Shown: positions 1 through 11,160 of the stretch, one piece after another
How the letters are laid out: each line of letters begins with the position of its first letter
Position numbering within the stretch: position 1 is the stretch's first letter
Assembly: GCF_003171515.1 (NCBI RefSeq)
Contig: NC_089394.1
Coordinates: 1,860,001 to 1,924,000 of the forward strand
Direction: 5' to 3'
Length of the DNA: 64,000 nucleotides
From: Pyrenophora tritici-repentis
Lineage: Eukaryota; Ascomycota; Dothideomycetes; Pleosporales; Pleosporaceae
Translations under genes and position numbers: made by a program
The notes under the pieces: model-generated
What the model saw: only the letters and a program-made list of their open reading frames with translations
Databases searched by the model: none
Told to the model about the DNA's origin: nothing

Positions 1-1656
1 GAGAATAGGTACCCAGAGTATGTTCATTTCTCTTCTTCATGTAGTGTTAGGGGAGCTTGCGCTGATTACAATGAACAGGTGCGCGTGCGACGTCCCAAGC
101 CACAATTACACATGGAGTTTTGAACCGAAGACAGACTGGAGCGCAAACTATGCCACTTCGGAGGAAATTTATGACTACTTCAAGAGCTTCAGTGACAAGT
201 ATGGGTTAGAAAAATTTATCAAATTCCGTCACCAAGTCATTGGGGCGCGATGGGATGAACAAGAGGCCTTGTGGCATGTAACAGTCCAAGATCTTGCTAC
301 AGGCAACACCATTGAACGGACAGCGCAAATACTCATCAACGCTGGCGGCATCCTCAACTCTTGGCGCTTTCCACCAATCCCTGGAATCAATTCGTTCAAA
401 GGACCGCTGGTCCACTCAGCTGCATGGCCCAAATTCGGTCTTGAGCTTACCGGGAAGACGGTGGGCTTGATAGGTAACGGCTCGTCTGGGATCCAAATCC
501 TCCCTGCGATTAAAGATAGAGTTGGGAAACTTGTAACATTCATTCGTGAGGGAACCTGGGTCGCACCTCCGCTAGGCGGCGAGTACAAGGCATATTCGAA
601 AGAAGACAAGGAAAATTTCGCCGCGGACAAGTAGGTCCACTTAGTTCTGCGCAGGGAGACAGAAGCCCAGTCCAACAGCATGTTTGGAATTTTTCATCAG
701 GGATCGCAGCAGCAGAAGAGCCTCCAACAGTACATGAATGGTTTGATGAAGCAGAAGCTCGGTAACCCACAGCTGGAGAAGGTGCTGATTCCCAAATGGG
801 CAGTTGGATGTCGCAGATTGACGCCGGGCACCAACTATCTTGAATCGCTCAATGACCCCAAGGTACAGACAGTGTATGGCGAGATCACCAATATCACGCC
901 TACCGGCGTCATTTGCGACGATGGGAAGGGCGAATACCCTGTCGATGTGCTCATCTGCGCTACAGGGTTCGACACGACTTTCAAGCCGCGATTTTCAGTT
1001 GACGGCGCCAGGGGCGCCAAGCTTCAGGACATGTGGAAAGGTGCGTAGCGCTGCTGGAGAAGGTCTCGTTGAGAGGAGGTCTTGTTCCACATGTCGAATA
1101 ATATCAGTGAAGATATTGACAACGCTACACAGATGAACCTCAAGCATATCTAGGCATCGCAGTCGACCATTGCCCAAACTATATGTTCACTCTAGGTCCC
1201 AATTGTCCTATTGGCAACGGCCCGGTACTCATCAGCATCGAGGCAGAAGTTGAATACATGATCAAAATACTTTCGAAATTCCAAAAAGAGAACATCAGCG
1301 CTTTCGAGGTGCGCAGCGACGCAGTGGAGGATTTCAACCAGTGGACGGCTACATGGATGAAAGACACCATCTGGGCTGAACCGTGTCGATCGTGGTACAA
1401 GGCCGGGTCAGCGTCGGGCAAGATCCTCGCTTTGTGGCCTGGATCCACTCTTCATTATCTCGAAGCGCTGCGTGAACCACGCTGGGAGGATTGGATCTTC
1501 ACTCGCCCGAGCGGCAGCAATCGGTTTCAGTATCTTGGTAATGGTCACAGCACGGCTGAAGCAAATGGAGGCGATTTGGCGTATTATATCCGCAATCACG
1601 ATGACTCATATATTGATCCGTCGTTGAAGAGGGTGCATTGCCCTTCCTTAGGATGA
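1..1656 (+). pseudogene. Baeyer-Villiger-type flavin monooxygenase, 5' end outside window, one in-frame stop
   Basis: FAD/NADPH monooxygenase of the family that inserts oxygen next to a ketone to give an ester or lactone. Exons are inferred at <1-17, 79-1040 and 1133-1656. Introns 18-78 (GTATGT...CAG) and 1041-1132 (GTGCGT...CAG) restore the conserved NRYP-x-CACDVPSH and W-K-D-EP-x-AYLGIAV regions, so the ATG at 20 is intronic. Visible motifs: the family fingerprint FxGxxxHxxxWP (FKGPLVHSAAWP), the second dinucleotide fold GNGSSG, the late ATGFD motif and LGPNCPIGNGP. The N-terminal FAD-binding GxGxxG segment lies before the window. An in-frame TAG at 632-634 interrupts a conserved stretch (ADK-stop-VHLVLRRETEAQSN) and the frame continues unchanged after it. 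The stop is too short-ranged to be an intron, so the gene is probably inactive unless this is an assembly error. It converges on the dehydrogenase at 2191. Confidence 0.85.
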
Positions 1657-2190
1657 CAGGAAGGCTGCTAGACCTGAAATTTATTTCCTATCTATCCTAG
1701 TGTCGAAATAGATGGTGCTCGGCAACAAAACTGCGTTGTGAAAATCTGCTGCTAAGCATCGACATCACTTACATATACCATCATAGATGGTGCTCGGCTC
1801 TAGAGATTAGATAATGGAAGATGAGACTGCTCACTGTGGTCGCTTACCCAATGTGGTCTGGAATGTGTGCATGTGATAAGAAGGTGAGGTAACCAGAGCT
1901 GGAGTTCACATTCCTTTTCCTTCTGTCATGAAGAAGGCATCCTCATGCGAAACTAGCTAAGCAAGATACTACGTGTGAGTTCCCCAGGTATAGAGCAAGT
2001 CAGTGCACAATGTCATATTTCCTGGCACGGTGGTGTGAGACTAGGGTTGGGCTAGACGTATAAACCCTTAGGAGCGGGGTCTGTCATGTGCATGTGTTCT
2101 CTCCACCCTCGACTTCCCTCTAGCTCGTTGGATAGCAATTGCGTGCATTGGCATGCTAGAATTGAACATTACATCAAATCCCCGTTCCAC
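1657..2190. other. Intergenic, convergent 3' regions
   Basis: No coding frame, RNA gene or repeat is supported here. It separates the 3' ends of the monooxygenase and the dehydrogenase. The short phrase ATAGATGGTGCTCGGC occurs twice (about 1710 and 1784), a small local duplication of no evident function. Confidence 0.5.
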
Positions 2191-3332
2191 TCACTTGCCC
2201 TCCATCGGATTATGCGGCTTTAGCTGCGAGAAAATCCCCGTACTAAAACCCTGCATACCCACCCTCACCCAATCCGGCATCGCCCGCATCCAAACCGTCA
2301 GCCCAGCCCATGCAGGAATGAAAATGTTCTTCGCCCTGCCACCACACACGATATCCGCAATCTTCTTACCTAGCGTCTCAGGATTCAAAGACGCTATGCC
2401 AGGCCCGAGCTTAATGCCATTGAACATTTTCGTGTCGACGGGTCCAGGAGACACGCAAGATACGCGCACCGAGTCTGCCTTGTGGATGCGTCGTATTTCG
2501 CCGTGTAGGCCCTCGTATATGGCTATCGCGGCGGACTTTGTTGCTGAGTAGTCTGTCAAACCGGGTGAGCAGGTGTATCCTGTTTGTGAGGCTACGATTA
2601 AGAAATGGCCGTGGTTCTTGTTCACCATGCTGGGAATGAAGGTTTTTGCTGTCCAAAGAAGTGCGAGATTGTTTACGCCAAAGGTCCTGGAGACCGGTGT
2701 TAGTAGGCCAATCATGAGAGCATGGCATATGGACTAGGGCATCCCAGTCGCGATTGCCAACTTACAGGTCAATGTCCTCCTTGGATGCTGCGAGAATAGG
2801 TTTGCCCCTGCAGATGCCGGCATTGGCGATGGTGATGGTGGGCTCGCCAACATCCTTTCTAATGCGCGCTGCGATAGACTGTAACTCATCGAAGTTTGTC
2901 AGATCACATTTGTAGTAGTGCATCTTTGCGCCTATATTATACGTTGATCCTTCAGTATGCGTGTCGACAAAAGATTTGGAATAGGCCGGGTGTATGAAAT
3001 GGCTAACCTTTAGTATACGTCAACGGGAGCACGTCGAGAACAATGACATTAATGCCCCTGGCTGCTAGTGACTTTACAATCTCAGCTCCAATACCACCAG
3101 AACCTCCAGTAACCACGACGATTTCTTTATTCCAATCGAACACCGCGGGTGCATTGTTGCTATTGAGAGCCCTGTCGTTTGCCCAACGATTTAAATACCA
3201 GCCGAGCACAATACTACCCAAGGCAAAACTTCCTTTGGAGAGTGACTGCATGGTTTTAAGGGCCACTACAGTATGTCTTGTGGTCGCTTCGAATGCAGGA
3301 TGGGAAGTGATGATTGCGGTCAAGTTTTCCAT
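2191..3332 (-). CDS. Short-chain dehydrogenase/reductase, membrane-anchored retinol-dehydrogenase-like
   Basis: NAD(P)-dependent oxidoreductase of the classical SDR fold that interconverts alcohols and aldehydes or ketones. Exons on the minus strand are inferred at 3332-3008, 2931-2766 and 2686-2191. Introns of 76 and 79 bp (GTTAGC...TATAG; GTAAGT...CTCCAG) keep the frame and give 329 codons including the stop. Visible motifs: cofactor loop TGGSGGIG after a beta strand, NAG in IANAGIC, VNNLALLW, and catalytic YSATK preceded by the serine of VASQTG. A hydrophobic stretch near residues 34-48 (FALGSIVLGWYL) suggests an N-terminal membrane anchor, as in the RDH10/SDR16C group. It is the only gene of the five-gene cluster without a visible lesion. 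It is divergent from the aldehyde dehydrogenase, which would logically oxidise its aldehyde product. The substrate is not determinable from sequence. Confidence 0.88.
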
Positions 3333-3707
3333 GTTGGCGTTTTTGGTGTGATGAGCGGTCTATCGATAATGGCAAGGCGAAAAACATGTTCATATATGAG
3401 TTCAAGGGTTAGAAAATAGCTCACCAATAAGCTAGCGAACCTTCCTGACCAAAAAGACCCCGTGCGGAGCGCTATAGAAGCTTGAATTTTAGATCCTCTA
3501 GCCGTAGTCAGATTTTGGTGACAAGATTTCATGCTTTGGTTAGTCGATCCTTTCGTCGAAGGATGCGAGAGCTAATTTTCGCGCTCAAGTTCCTACATGT
3601 TTGTGTTTCAAGGTTTCTAGTGCAGGTATCAAGGAACGAAAGCTTTGTAGCGTCCCAGCCCACGACTCCAACATCTTCTCTTTGGCCGAACAGTCGCAAA
3701 CACGATC
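3333..3707. promoter_or_regulatory. Divergent promoter region between dehydrogenase and aldehyde dehydrogenase
   Basis: This 375-bp spacer separates two divergently transcribed genes. No convincing TATA box or known operator was identified. The arrangement suggests shared control, which is inference only. Confidence 0.4.
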
Positions 3708-5247
3708 ATGGCAACATCAGCCATCTCTACGGTCCTCGGAAAGACGAGCGTCAAGAACTCACCTTCCGATTTTTCAACTACCTGCCGGGAGTTGAATGAA
3801 ACATTTGCTTCGGGCAGAACGAAGTCGATCCAGTGGCGCAAATGGCAGCTGAAACAGCAATGGTGGATGATAGACGAGAACGAGAACGAGATCCTGGCCG
3901 CACTAACAAGTGATTTAGGTCGACACGAAATGGAATGTCGTAGCCCTGATATCCTTGGATTAAAGACGGACATACTCGAACACATTGAGAAGATCGAAGA
4001 GTGGGCGGTGACGAAGCCCATACACGATGCAGGCCTGCTTTTTGGGCGTCTGGGCAAGGCTCGCTTACTTATGGAGCCTCTGGGAGTCGTTCTGATCATC
4101 GGCGTTTGGAACTTTCCCTTTCTTCTAACTATTCAGCCGGTTTTGGCTGCTGTTGCTGCTGTTGCTGCAGGATGCTGTAGTCATCAAGCCTTCAGAGATG
4201 GCTAAGCTAATTTCATCCTACCTTGACCAGTCCACTATCCGGGTGGTGACGGGCGGACCTCAGGAGACTAGCAAGCTCTTGGAGAACAAGTTCAATCATA
4301 TTTTCTTCACTGGGTCTGCAAAGATCGCTCGCTTCATCACAGCTGCAGCCGCCAAGCACCTCACTCCCACGACTCTTGAGCTGGGCGGCCAGTGCCCGGC
4401 TATCGTGACGAAAAGCGCCAACATTGAGCTTGCAGCGAAGCGCATCGCGGCCGTCAAGTTCCTCAACGCGGGTCAAATCTGCCTAGCAGTCAACCATGTC
4501 TTTGTTGACCCACGTGTTCACGATGAATTTCTAAGCAAACTCGAGCATTATATGCGCCAGTCCGCAGACACAGGCCATATGTGCCGCATCATCAATCGCC
4601 GAAACTACGGCCGTCTGCAAGACATGGTGAACAAATCTGAAGGCAAGGTGATTCATTGCGGGCTCGGACCAAAAGGCAAGAACAGCATGGGCCCCATCAT
4701 CGTAGCCAACGTGTCTCTCATAGACTCTGTCATGAGCGATGAATTGTTTGGACCTATCTGCCCAGTGCTGAAGGACGCAGTCAGCGAGGCCATTACAGCC
4801 ATCAACAGCCTTCCTCGGCCGCTGGCACTCTACATCTTCAGCTCGGACAATGCTGAGACGGAACGCATACAGTCGGGCACGATTTCTGGAGGTGTTACTC
4901 TCAATGACGCGACGATGCATGCCGGGGTGCCCAATGCGCCCTTTGGCGGCGTGGGGGACTCGGGTATGGGCTATTACCACGGCAAGTATGGTTTCCTTGG
5001 GTTCACGCATCAACGCACCGTTGTCGAGCCGCCTACATGGCTAGACTACGTGATGGGCTTTCGATACCCACCTTATGACATGGGGAACTTGAGTAAGCTT
5101 GCCGTGCCGAATAGATTGGGTTTCCGCAAGGGGGAGACGATGGAGGATCAGATCCTGGGCTCCTCGAGGAGCGTGCGAGTTCCGTGGCGGTCCTTGATGT
5201 TGGTCGGGGTGTTGGGGTCTTTTGTGTACTGGATTGACAGTCATTGA
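3708..5247 (+). pseudogene. Class-3 (fatty) aldehyde dehydrogenase, frameshifted
   Basis: NAD(P)-dependent oxidation of medium or long-chain aldehydes to acids. The first frame runs from the ATG at 3708 to about 4170 and contains EPLGVVLIIGVWNFPF. The remainder, in the +1 frame from about 4171, has DAVVIKPSE, FTGSAKIARF, the catalytic glutamate in LELGGQ, the catalytic cysteine in NAGQICLA and the family signature NAPFGGVGDSGMGYYHGKYG. A C-terminal hydrophobic tail (LMLVGVLGSFVYWI) resembles the membrane anchor of microsomal fatty aldehyde dehydrogenases. The total length is 1540 bp, one base off a multiple of three. The shift sits in a tandem GCTGCTGTT repeat at 4146-4163 followed by GCTGCAG, a likely slippage site. 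An intron here would be about 31 bp or would remove conserved residues, so a frameshift is preferred. It converges with the CoA-transferase (82 bp between stops). Confidence 0.87.
4146..4170 (+). repeat. Tandem 9-mer (GCTGCTGTT)x2.8 at the frameshift
   Basis: Two perfect copies of GCTGCTGTT plus a partial copy lie where the aldehyde dehydrogenase reading frame changes. The encoded AAVAAVAAG run is about three residues longer than usual between the WN-P-F motif and the KPSE motif of this family, suggesting a 9-bp expansion plus loss or gain of one base. Confidence 0.6.
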
Positions 5248-5328
5248 GAGAGATAATATGATGTCGACTATGGCGAGACGACGAACAAAAACACAAAGAG
5301 AGGATTTGAAACTGATTAGATTCGCTAA

Positions 5329-7009
5329 CTATCTAGGCCACTCGGGTGGATAGGCACCGGGAAAGCAGCTGCCCACGTCGTAGCCCAGTCGGGTAACGTC
5401 AAAGGTGGCGGGCGAGGACAAGAAGGTCAGCGTCTCCAGCCGTCCGTCGGGGGCATGGAAGTCGCTCTCTATTGTATCAAAGTAAGCATGCTTGAACAGC
5501 TGGGCAGTGGTCTCGCGGGCGGAGCGCATGTACTTCCCGACGAGCGTGCCCATGTGGTCAAAGTGGCGCGGCGCAAAGTTGGGATGCAGCTGGCGCAGGC
5601 TCAGCTGAAGGGCGGGAGAGAGCTGGCCCAGACGCAGCAGCCGTTGATTGTACTGGTTCAGCGAGACGTCGACACGGTAGCTGCCGCCACGGGTCGCGCG
5701 CTTGTCGACGGCGGCGAGGATGCCAGCGAGGCCGATTTTGATAGTCGGAATTGGGCAGCGGCGGCACCACGGGCTCCGACAAGCCCATGAAGTCGCCCAT
5801 GGCCCAGGCGACGCCCGTGACGCAGTCGGAGATCTGCTGCCAGCCCGCACGTGATGCCAGGGGCCCGTGCCATCCGTAGCAGTTCTCGCGCACCACGACG
5901 ATGCCCCGACCACGGCGACGAGCCACAGCGCGGACATAGGCGTCGCCAAAGCCCAGCCGCTCCAGGGCGCCGGGGCGATAGCCGTCGAGGATCATGTCGG
6001 CGTCGTCCAACAGGCGTCGCAGTGTCGCGCGGCCGTGGGCTGTCTTGAGGTCCAGCGAGACGTCGAGCTTGCCCAGATTGCCGTCAATCAGCAGCGGGCC
6101 CATGTCTGGTTGTGTTGGGCAAGAGACGCGGATGACGGTGGCGCCAAAGAGGGCGGCCAGCTTCGCGATCGTGGGCGTCGCGATGACACGTGACAGGTCC
6201 AGCAACCGCAGGCCCTCAAGCGGGCGGCGTCTGCCTGTGTCTACGCTGGGATAGGGCACCGCGGGCAGCTCGTCCGTGTCAAATGTGTGCAGCGTGTAGA
6301 GACCGTCGTCGCGGATGGCCTTGGCCTGCGCACTCGCCGCATATTCATCTGCCCGCACACACACGCCGCCGGCCTGGCGCCAGTGCTCGTTGGCCTCGAC
6401 GTCTAACCACTCGGCGTCGAAGCGTGCGACTTTGTGCGCATACGCCTCCATCATGTCCTCAGACGTCGTGAATGCGCTCTCACGTGCCATGCCCACCATG
6501 GCCAGCGACGCGTCGGGATTCATGCTGCCGTGTAGGTGGAAGAAGCGCCCATCCCTGGTGCGGTACATGTTGGTGCACAGCTGCCGGTACGGGTCGAACG
6601 TGCGGCCTAGGTCGTACTTGAGATATCGCCCCGCGAGCTTCGCGTCGCTGAGCGGCTTGTCGTCGACTGTAGCCAGCGCCGACGACATCAGGAACAAGCT
6701 CGCCATGTCCATGTTGATGCTCACCCCCTGCAACACGTCGAACCGCTCCTGCACAATCGCGTTGCCCATGGTTGCCACCAGCGCTCACAGCGCTGCGCTC
6801 GACTCGCTGAACTTCAGCGGCACCGGCAGGTAGGGCGTGTCCATGGTGCCAGCAGCATCGAACCGAGTCTTATCCGACAGCCCAACTACTTTGGCCGAGA
6901 GCTGTAGCCGTTCATCGGGAAGGAGCACTTGGCGAAAGATGCGCTGCGCTTCTTTGCGCAGCGAGTAGAGCTCGGCTTGGGCTTGTTGAGACTGATCGTG
7001 AGATGCCAT
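5329..7009 (-). pseudogene. CaiB/BaiF family III acyl-CoA transferase, one nonsense and one frameshift
   Basis: Formyl-CoA-transferase-like enzyme that moves CoA between carboxylic acids. The start at 7009 (MASHDQ...) is preferred over 7108 because family similarity begins with EAQRIF-QVLL just inside it. After residue SSAAL a TGA at 6785-6787 replaces what the family context suggests is a tryptophan codon, and the frame continues ALVATMGNAIVQERF. A second lesion is one extra base in the AAAA run at 5736-5739: the frame ending LPNSDYQ continues in another frame as GLAGILAAVDKRATRGGS, then YRVDVSLNQYNQ. Length 1681 bp equals 3n+1, matching one inserted base. Family segments seen: LRLLDLSRVIATPTIAKLAA, LDLK, DADMILDGYRPGALERLGFG, WHGPLASRAGWQQI. 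No intron is evident. It is divergent from the AtuA-like gene. Confidence 0.87.
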
Positions 7010-7286
7010 CGTGTCTATTGCAATCATTTCGCCGCTTCGCTTTACATAGCCATGCACGTACTTATCCCAAGTCCTACTATGCACGTGCACGCGCTTCGTC
7101 ATCGACAACGACTCCCAGACGCCGAGATACGTATGTCAGAAAAGCCTGACACACTGATACGTAAGACCTCAGCTGCGCACCGGAACCTCTGGAAAACAGC
7201 AACAACCATGAAAGCACCGCAATAACGAACCTTGCTTGCACGATCTACACTGCTTCCCACTGCTTCACTCATACTCAGCTTCAATC
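7010..7286. promoter_or_regulatory. Divergent promoter between CoA-transferase and AtuA-like gene
   Basis: A 277-bp spacer between two start codons. It holds a CACGTG E-box (7082-7087) and a symmetric composite site: GATACGTA at 7126-7133 and again at 7156-7163, enclosing the inverted pair TGTCAG (7134-7139) and CTGACA (7146-7151). The repeats are visible directly. A role as a binding site for a pathway regulator is inference. Confidence 0.45.
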
Positions 7287-9397
7287 ATGGTCCACGCTAA
7301 GCGGCCAGTCCTCGTCGCCAATGTCAGCGGTGCAACAGGCGACGGTCCACTAGCCCTCTATCGCGTCGTCAGGGAGGGACCGGTCGACGTTGTCACAGCA
7401 GACTACCTCGCTAAGGTGAATATTGGTATACAACCTCAAGTGTCATTCTACAACAATACTGACTCTGCAGCACAGCATGGCTAGCTCTAGAGATGAAACA
7501 AGACCCCACCAAAGGCTATGAGCCTAGCTTCCTGCGACAGCTTGACCATGACACTGCACACACAGTGGCTAAAAGGGGCATCAAGATTGTCCACGACGGC
7601 GGCGCCCTCAACCCCAAAGGCCTGGCACAGAAATGCGTGGAACTGCTTCAATCATACGGCATCAACCAGTTGAAAGTCGCCTATGTCGAGGGCGATGATG
7701 TCAAGGGCTTGCTCCAAACCATAGCTGCTCCTGGCTATGCTCCTCATCTCGATATCCCAGACCGCGACCTCTCACACATCACATAGCCCATCCTAAGTGC
7801 AAATGGCTATGTGGGTATGTCTGGAATTATTGCCGCCCTTGAGATTGGTGCAGATATCGTCATTTCTGGACGATGCTGTGACGCTAGTCCCGTCATGGGT
7901 GCGTACATGTCCCATTTTGCTGTTTCGACGTGCATTTCTGGCTGACGCATGTGGTTGTAGGCGCAGCGGCCTGGTGGCATGGGTGGAAAGAAGACGAATA
8001 TGACAAGCTCGCCGGAGCCCTTGTAGCAGGCCGTACTTATACCTTCCGTCGGAATATCTTACGCCCCCATCTCCACATGACCGCAATCTAACCTCACTGT
8101 GACCCATACAGACTGCATTGAATGTGGCTGTTATGCTACGGGTGGCAACTTCTCTGGTTTCAAATCAACTTCCCAAAATTGGAACCAAGGATTCCTGGTA
8201 GCTGAAATTGCCGCTGATGGCACCTTCGACATTGCCATGCAGGATGGAGCGCGAGGCCTCGTGAGCAAGGACACCATCACCGCCCAGCTCGTATATGAGA
8301 TCCAGGGCCCATTCTACCTCAACCCAGATGTGGTCGCAGACCTGCGCAAGGTTCGGGTTGTGCCCAATGGCAAGAACAGAGTCTCAGTATCTGGACTTAC
8401 TGGTTCACCCCCTCCCCCCACGCTCAAACTGGCCATCTGCAGCCAAGGCGGCTACCAGACAGAGTTCTACCTTTTCGCGACCGGTTTGGACGTCAAAGAT
8501 AAACTTGCGGAGCTGCAGGATTGCCTCGATGAAATGACCACGAATCGTTCAGACTACAGGGTTCTCCGGGTTGACCAATACGGCACCCCTGGTGTGAATG
8601 CCTCTTCTCAAGCCCTCGCCACCTGCATGTTCCGTGTGTTCGCCCAAGCAGACAAGCAAGAGGTACTCGCCACTCTCCCAAGGACTATTGGCGGGTACGG
8701 TCTGGGCGGGTACTGTGGCCAACATGCCTGCATGGACTTTCGCATGGTTAGTCCCTCGCCGTACTGCCAGCCGCACCAAATGCATTGCAACCTAACTGAC
8801 CGTGTAGTTGGTGCCTCGGCCTTTTGTAAGCTACGAGCTATTCCGCCTACCATATGCCGACATCAAACTTCGCGTTACAATGGGCGACCAAACAAAGGCA
8901 GTCGCGATTCCGCGTCAATCAAGCCCCTTCACAGGACAGATCAGCCATGAATCGAGCGAGGAGTACGTACCCAGTGCTTCCGGCAATACGACTCGCGCAC
9001 CGTTGGGCGCTCGTGTTCATGCCAGGTCTGGTGACAAAGGCTCGAATGCCAACGTGGGCTTCTGGGTAGTCGACGACGATGAATACCAATGGCTTCGCGC
9101 TTTTCTCTCCATCGAAAGAATGAAGCAATTGCTTGGCGACGACTACTGCGAGCGCTATGCGCTCGAACGATTCGAGATCCCTGGTCTGAACTGCGTGCAT
9201 TTCCTGGTCAAGGGCATGCTGGAAGGGGGTGTAAGCTCGTCGTATAAGCTTGACGACCTGGCAAAGAGTTTTGGCGAATTCTTGCGTAAGTGTGCCTTGT
9301 TGATCCAACGTGCAAATGTCGTTGACTAATATTCATGTGCCCAGGTGCAAGGGAAGTCGACATGCCAAATGAGTTTTTAGAACGAGGCAGAATCTAA
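7287..9397 (+). pseudogene. AtuA / DUF1446-type acyclic terpene utilisation protein, one nonsense codon
   Basis: Relative of bacterial AtuA from the citronellol/geraniol (Atu) pathway. Its exact reaction is not established. Exons are inferred at 7287-7425, 7476-7898, 7961-8032, 8112-8746, 8808-9285 and 9345-9397. They total 1800 nt (599 residues plus stop). The five introns are 50, 62, 79, 61 and 59 bp, all GT-AG, and each restores conserved text: NVSGATGDGP, YLAKVNIAWLALEMKQDP, GADIVISGRCCDASPVMG, AGHCIECGCYATGGNFSGF and the C-terminal domain ARSGDKGSNANVGFW. A TAG at 7784-7786 falls between DLSHIT and PILSANGYVG in frame. No splice solution bypasses it, so the copy is probably inactive. The divergent pairing with a CoA-transferase suggests a shared acyl-CoA catabolic route. 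The start at 7287 is preferred over 7236 because similarity begins right after it. Confidence 0.87.
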
Positions 9398-11160
9398 TAC
9401 ACTAGTGCGCTGTTAGAGAGTTATATGTCACGATGTTCCACAGCCACAGGGTTTAGCCACAGGTAGGCCAGCCACCGGGGACCTATCAGAGCACTGTCGG
9501 TCCACACTAGCTACGATTACGTGCCTTAGGAGTATATCATCCCTTACGGAGCCTTAATTAATCCTTAAGAATTCGTCTTAATACTGAAAAGGGCCGGCCC
9601 TGAGGGCAATTGCCAGAAAGAATTAGATGAATTCGTTAACCTAAGATCTATAGAAGGCTATCCGGCTATATAGTTTCTTCGGATAAATATCCAGCTTCCG
9701 GATATCTTTACTGGTAACTAATTTGTCGGGTGGGTCCTTCGTCCGGTATCGGCAGGTTCTAATGTTCTGGTCTCTAAGGCTTCTAGCCAAGTCTTATCTA
9801 ACTAGGCCTAGCCTATTATATTACCCCCCCGCTGCCCCTCTATATTTTGTTCGAGCTCTCGGTCCCTCTATCACTATCCCCGCCACAACACGCGATCCTA
9901 TACCTTACCGTAATTGTTGTTTCTCCGCCTGCGCCTTCTTCGCTTTGTTGTCGCTGCTTCTATTACGTAACTTTACTATAGCTAGCCCTCTAAACTTTGT
10001 TAAGAAGCGTAAGAACGCCTACATCGTTAACGACGATAATAATTTTAACTTCGCGTCTCTGCCGTCCTCTAAGCGATAGCAGCGGACGTCTATAGCGCTG
10101 CTTTCGTCTACTCCTATTATAAGTACAGCTTTACTTATCTTATCTTAGTATCCTTATTAACTGCTAAAAAAGCCTGCTTTTAAGCTGTCGTCGTTAAAGT
10201 CGGACGTATCTGCCGCTAAAGCTATCCTCTTAAGTAATAAGTATGGCGTTACTACTACTAAGGAGCCTATAGATCCCCCGTTGCATGCCTATTACTATCT
10301 TAATAGGGTTAATTACGCTAGCTTAAGCCTAGAAGATAGGACTTACTATACCTATAAGGTAAATAAGGTCGCTTATATTACTATAAGTTCTATAATCTTT
10401 ACTTCCTCTACCTCTACTAACTCCTAGAGTAGCTACTAGTCTTTATAAAGCGGGCGATTCTAATAGTCTACCTTTTAAAGGACTTTAAGGTCGCCTCTAA
10501 GCGCATAGTCGTTACTTTACTAGGCTCTACTACTTAGGTCTATCTCTACGCTTACCTTATGGCCCGCGTAAAGCTTCTAGCTAAGAAGCGCAGCTATAGT
10601 AGATATTAAGACTTCCCTAGTAGCGTTGACTTAGACAAGGCTAGTATAATAACAGCTATTATAAGTAATACTATCATAATAGTTAAGGCCTTAGGGACTC
10701 TTAACGAGCAGGTTAATAAGGCTGTTATCTAGATTAGGTGTCTTATAGGTTATTCCCTTATCTCCTTTAGTTACTCTTTTAAGCTAACTAGTATATAGAA
10801 CTACGCTATCGTTTAGGCTTATATTACTATTATCGACGAGATCCGCGCGCTCTAGTACACTATTAAGAACTTCGCGGCTACTTAAGAAGTTCTAGTAGCT
10901 AATAAGGTACTTACATCTTCTTTTAATAGCACTAAGCAACGTGCGTAGGCTACTAAGTATTATAAGGAGGTCCTACGTAATCTAGGTTGTGCCGTTAATA
11001 AGGATAGTAAAACGGAGTAATTATCTATTAGCTCCCTACTTATCCTCTAGCGTTCTCTTAATAGTCTAGCTTATATTCTAGCGTCTTTAGGTAGTCTTGT
11101 AAAATACCCCTATAGCTCTTTATTACTTCTTTAATAACTTATTCCTTTCTAATATTTTAT
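9398..11160 (+). repeat. RIP-degraded repeat with an LTR-like head and an unknown coding remnant
   Basis: Composition changes abruptly to TA-rich just after the AtuA-like stop. About 9426-9720 starts TGTCACGATG and looks like a retroelement LTR or leader, but no TSD or partner was found. From roughly 9880 to 11100 a long frame can be followed through scattered TAG/TAA codons, with stretches such as HAYYYLNRVNYASLSLEDRT and KVNKVAYITISSIIFT. I do not recognise the family. It could be a gag or a captured host gene. Confidence 0.45.

Noticed and set aside
20..78. ATG at 20 as the start of the monooxygenase
   Set aside because: It lies in a 61-bp GT-AG intron (18-78). Bases 1-17 encode the conserved ENRYP segment and join in frame after 78.
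5455..6833. Plus-strand frames over the CoA-transferase
   Set aside because: GC-rich antisense shadows of the minus-strand CaiB/BaiF gene, without family motifs.
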